From assembly GCF_000764305.2 (NCBI RefSeq), contig NW_025933329.1:67822-131821 (forward strand): a DNA stretch of 64,000 nucleotides, given 5' to 3'. Under the pieces are notes generated by a model. It saw only the letters and a program-made list of their open reading frames with translations, was not told where the DNA came from and searched no databases. Position numbers and translations under genes: made by a program. This document shows, in pieces, positions 61,975 through 64,000 of the stretch (position 1 is the first letter of the stretch; each line of letters opens with the position of its first letter). This DNA comes from Hyalella azteca. Taxonomy: Eukaryota > Arthropoda > Malacostraca > Amphipoda > Hyalellidae.

Positions 61975-62110
61975 AGTGTCCAAAAAGTGACACACTCTCG
62001 GCACGTATCAGGAAATAAATGAGTCATATTGTTCAAATAGTGACACACTTTCGGCACGTAGCAATGACACGCCCTTTTATTTAACCAAGCTGAGTAAGAA
62101 TTTTCCATCC
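61975..62110 (-). repeat. Palindromic MITE family, copy 7 (reverse orientation)
   Basis: AAATAAATGAGTCATATTGT then CAAATAGTGACACACTTTCGG, GACACGCCCTTTT and AGCTGAGTAAGAA is the reverse complement of the family core. A second partial terminal piece (AAAAAGTGACACACTCTCGG) lies directly to its left, so the end has been duplicated. Confidence 0.7.
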
Positions 62111-62920
62111 AATGACGAAAGGTGCCTCGTTATTGGGATGAAGTTTCACTAATTTAGTTGAGTGTCGGCTCCATATCGCTGCTTGGAGCCGCCAGACAGA
62201 TGTACTGTAGTGCTAAGCAGCTTGTGATACGAGGATAATATCGTTCTAATTACTCTATGAATTATGCTTATACGTTGATGGCTCAGAGCTGATCAGGTAT
62301 CGCTCAGCACTATAAATGCTATGCAGGTTTAATAATTCTCTTTGGTGTATTTCAGAGGCATTTGCATTTGATGCTTAGAGTGAGTCTGAAGCTTTGTAGT
62401 CTTTATTTGTGCAGCAGATTTTTAATTTGAATATATAATCAGGAAGAAGTTTGTGTGCGCACTGGAAATGGAGAGACTAAAGCCGCCTTTCGTATGATTA
62501 TAGAGAGTAGATAATTTTGCCGCTATAACAATTCTAATATAAAGCCATTAGTGAGGCTAATTATTAAGCCTATGGTGCTTGAAAGTAGCAGAATAATATG
62601 TTATAAATAAGTATAAGTGAAGTGTATTTTAAATAATTATCTAATTTTATTAATCGAGTAAGCCAGGACTATTTTGCGTGTATTGTTAATGGTTGTTGCA
62701 ATAAGTGCAGGAAGCTCTCAGTTGAACTCTGCAAGAGAATTTGATATAAAGGCGACGCATTTTATTTCAATTAATCGTTGAATTAATTTCATTCTTAAAA
62801 AGTTGATAAAGAAAAAGACTGAATTTAAGAGGTTTGTCGAGAAGAGTCATTGTGACTACTATTCATGTACCTACATTTGTTTATTTTGTCAAATTAATGT
62901 AAATGTTTACAATCCATGCT

Positions 62921-63000
62921 ATATATTATATTATATTATATTATATTGTATTTTATTATATATTTTGGATTAATAACTAATTCTAGATTAAACATTTCCC
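62921..63000 (+). repeat. TATTA pentanucleotide microsatellite and AT-rich tail
   Basis: Six or so TATTA units run from 62921 to about 62950, followed by imperfect AT-rich sequence up to a sharp GC-rich boundary. Confidence 0.8.
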
Positions 63001-63190
63001 AGGGGGCGCTAACCCCCCCGCAGCCCCCGCAGACACAGAGGGGGAGAGCGACGGGGGGACCGCTGCCCCCCCTGAGGGCAACATCCCTCCCCCTCCCCCC
63101 CTCCTGGGCTCCTACGGGGTGCATTTAGCCCCAAAACCCGGGCACAATTTCGGGCTTGGGCTCACCCCCATCCTGAGGGCTAAAAAGACC
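63000..63190. other. GC-rich island with G-run clusters
   Basis: An abrupt island in AT-rich DNA. The minus strand carries successive G-runs (GGAGGGGGGAGGGGGAGGG and later GGGGGGG), a strong G-quadruplex candidate. Open frames cross it on both strands but are low-complexity, and I see no gene. Confidence 0.7.
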
Positions 63191-64000
63191 AAGAAGACCA
63201 TCAAGTTGTTCTGGAATGAGGTTGGTTTAATTGATTTTTTTGGTCTTTTTACTTTTTTTCCTCGAGGTTGGTTTTTTTGAACGAAATTAATTCGTTCTGA
63301 TAATAATAAAAACGATAATAATTTAGAACGATAATAAATTTGAAATTTTATCATTATCTGTTCGATAAATCTAAGAAATTTAATATAAATAAATAAGTTA
63401 GAAAAATAAATAGATTAATAAATGTCATCATTTGTTGACTAAATAGTTTCAAGATTTTAAAATTGGATGACAATTTGTGTAATCCGACCTTGATCACTCT
63501 GTGTTTTCTTGTATAATTTTTCACTTGTTTTAATTATTGTTTCTCCTTGTATTTTACATTCATTCTATTTTACCCCTTTAGTTTAGTCCCTCAATAGATT
63601 TTTCATTGGATCACTTCATAAACAACTCTGAATGGTTAGTACTTTCTTCAGTTTTTCGTTTGAATACAATTTTTCCCCCGAAAATTTGTTTTCCATTGTC
63701 ATACTTCAATTCAGTAGTCGAATTCTACTAAAAAAATTGAATTGTAAAATATATTCATTCGATGAGTCCATTCTATATACCTACAAATGTTTTAAGGCCC
63801 TTCCAATATTTATAGGATTAGCAATATTATATTCTAGAAATTGCAGCACAATTAAAAAAATATTTTAGAGGTGCACAAAATTCACGTATCAACAGGTTAT
63901 TATTTTCTAGTAATTGTCAGTATCATTCTAAAATGTTCTAGCTGCTAGAGGTAGCATTCAAAAATGTTTTATTGGTTCGAAAGACACCATTAAAAGATGT
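63191..64000. other. AT-rich window end
   Basis: No feature could be supported. A 78-codon plus-strand frame at 63632-63868 is AT-driven. Confidence 0.6.

Larger units (their letters stand above)
59353..62920. other. AT-rich stretch with arrays and one MITE copy
   Basis: No gene was recognised outside the listed repeats. Confidence 0.55.

Noticed and set aside
1..64000. CRISPR array or bacterial defence system
   Set aside because: Direct repeats here are contiguous minisatellites without unique spacers, and the DNA has intron-bearing eukaryotic character.

Overview
This window looks like AT-rich nuclear DNA of an animal with large introns, probably an arthropod; a crustacean is my guess from texture alone, not a demonstrated placement. 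There are no operons, no ribosome binding sites and no intact long genes. Coding DNA appears as isolated, GC-richer open blocks bounded by GT/AG splice signals, separated by kilobases of AT-rich DNA full of minisatellites and transposon debris. No rRNA gene, free-standing tRNA gene, CRISPR array or intact transposase was seen.

The best-supported gene lies on the minus strand. Two large exons, about 28020-27107 and 11061-9744, encode Ser/Pro/Arg-rich, probably disordered protein without a family signature I recognise. A short exon at 1861-1771 follows in matching phase. Candidate exons at 41108-40923 and 12847-12698 also fit by phase. The working model, read right to left, is 41108-40923, 28020-27107, optional 12847-12698, 11061-9744, 1861-1771. 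Junction phases are compatible throughout, but the joins are inference. The start codon, the 3' end and the gene's identity are not visible here.

Transposon remnants occupy much of the rest. 7.3-9.3 kb holds a short (TCTG/TCCG)-containing repeat, an 18-bp minisatellite, a near-perfect 115-bp fold-back repeat and a decayed Tc1/mariner-type element with terminal inverted repeats and a transposase C-terminal remnant. 34.1-37.1 kb holds a dispersed minisatellite module, a long-inverted-repeat fold-back element, a second copy of the (TCTG/TCCG) repeat, and an 18-bp minisatellite split by a tRNA-derived SINE. 48.8-50.0 kb may be a non-autonomous hAT-like element. A small palindromic MITE family has about seven copies across the window, in both orientations.

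About twenty unrelated minisatellites or degenerate arrays (units about 10-62 bp) are spread over the 64 kb. Many units are multiples of three, so they produce long but meaningless open frames. I found no convincing new biological system. The most unusual features are the minisatellite density, the nested insertions, and the unidentified long-intron gene.
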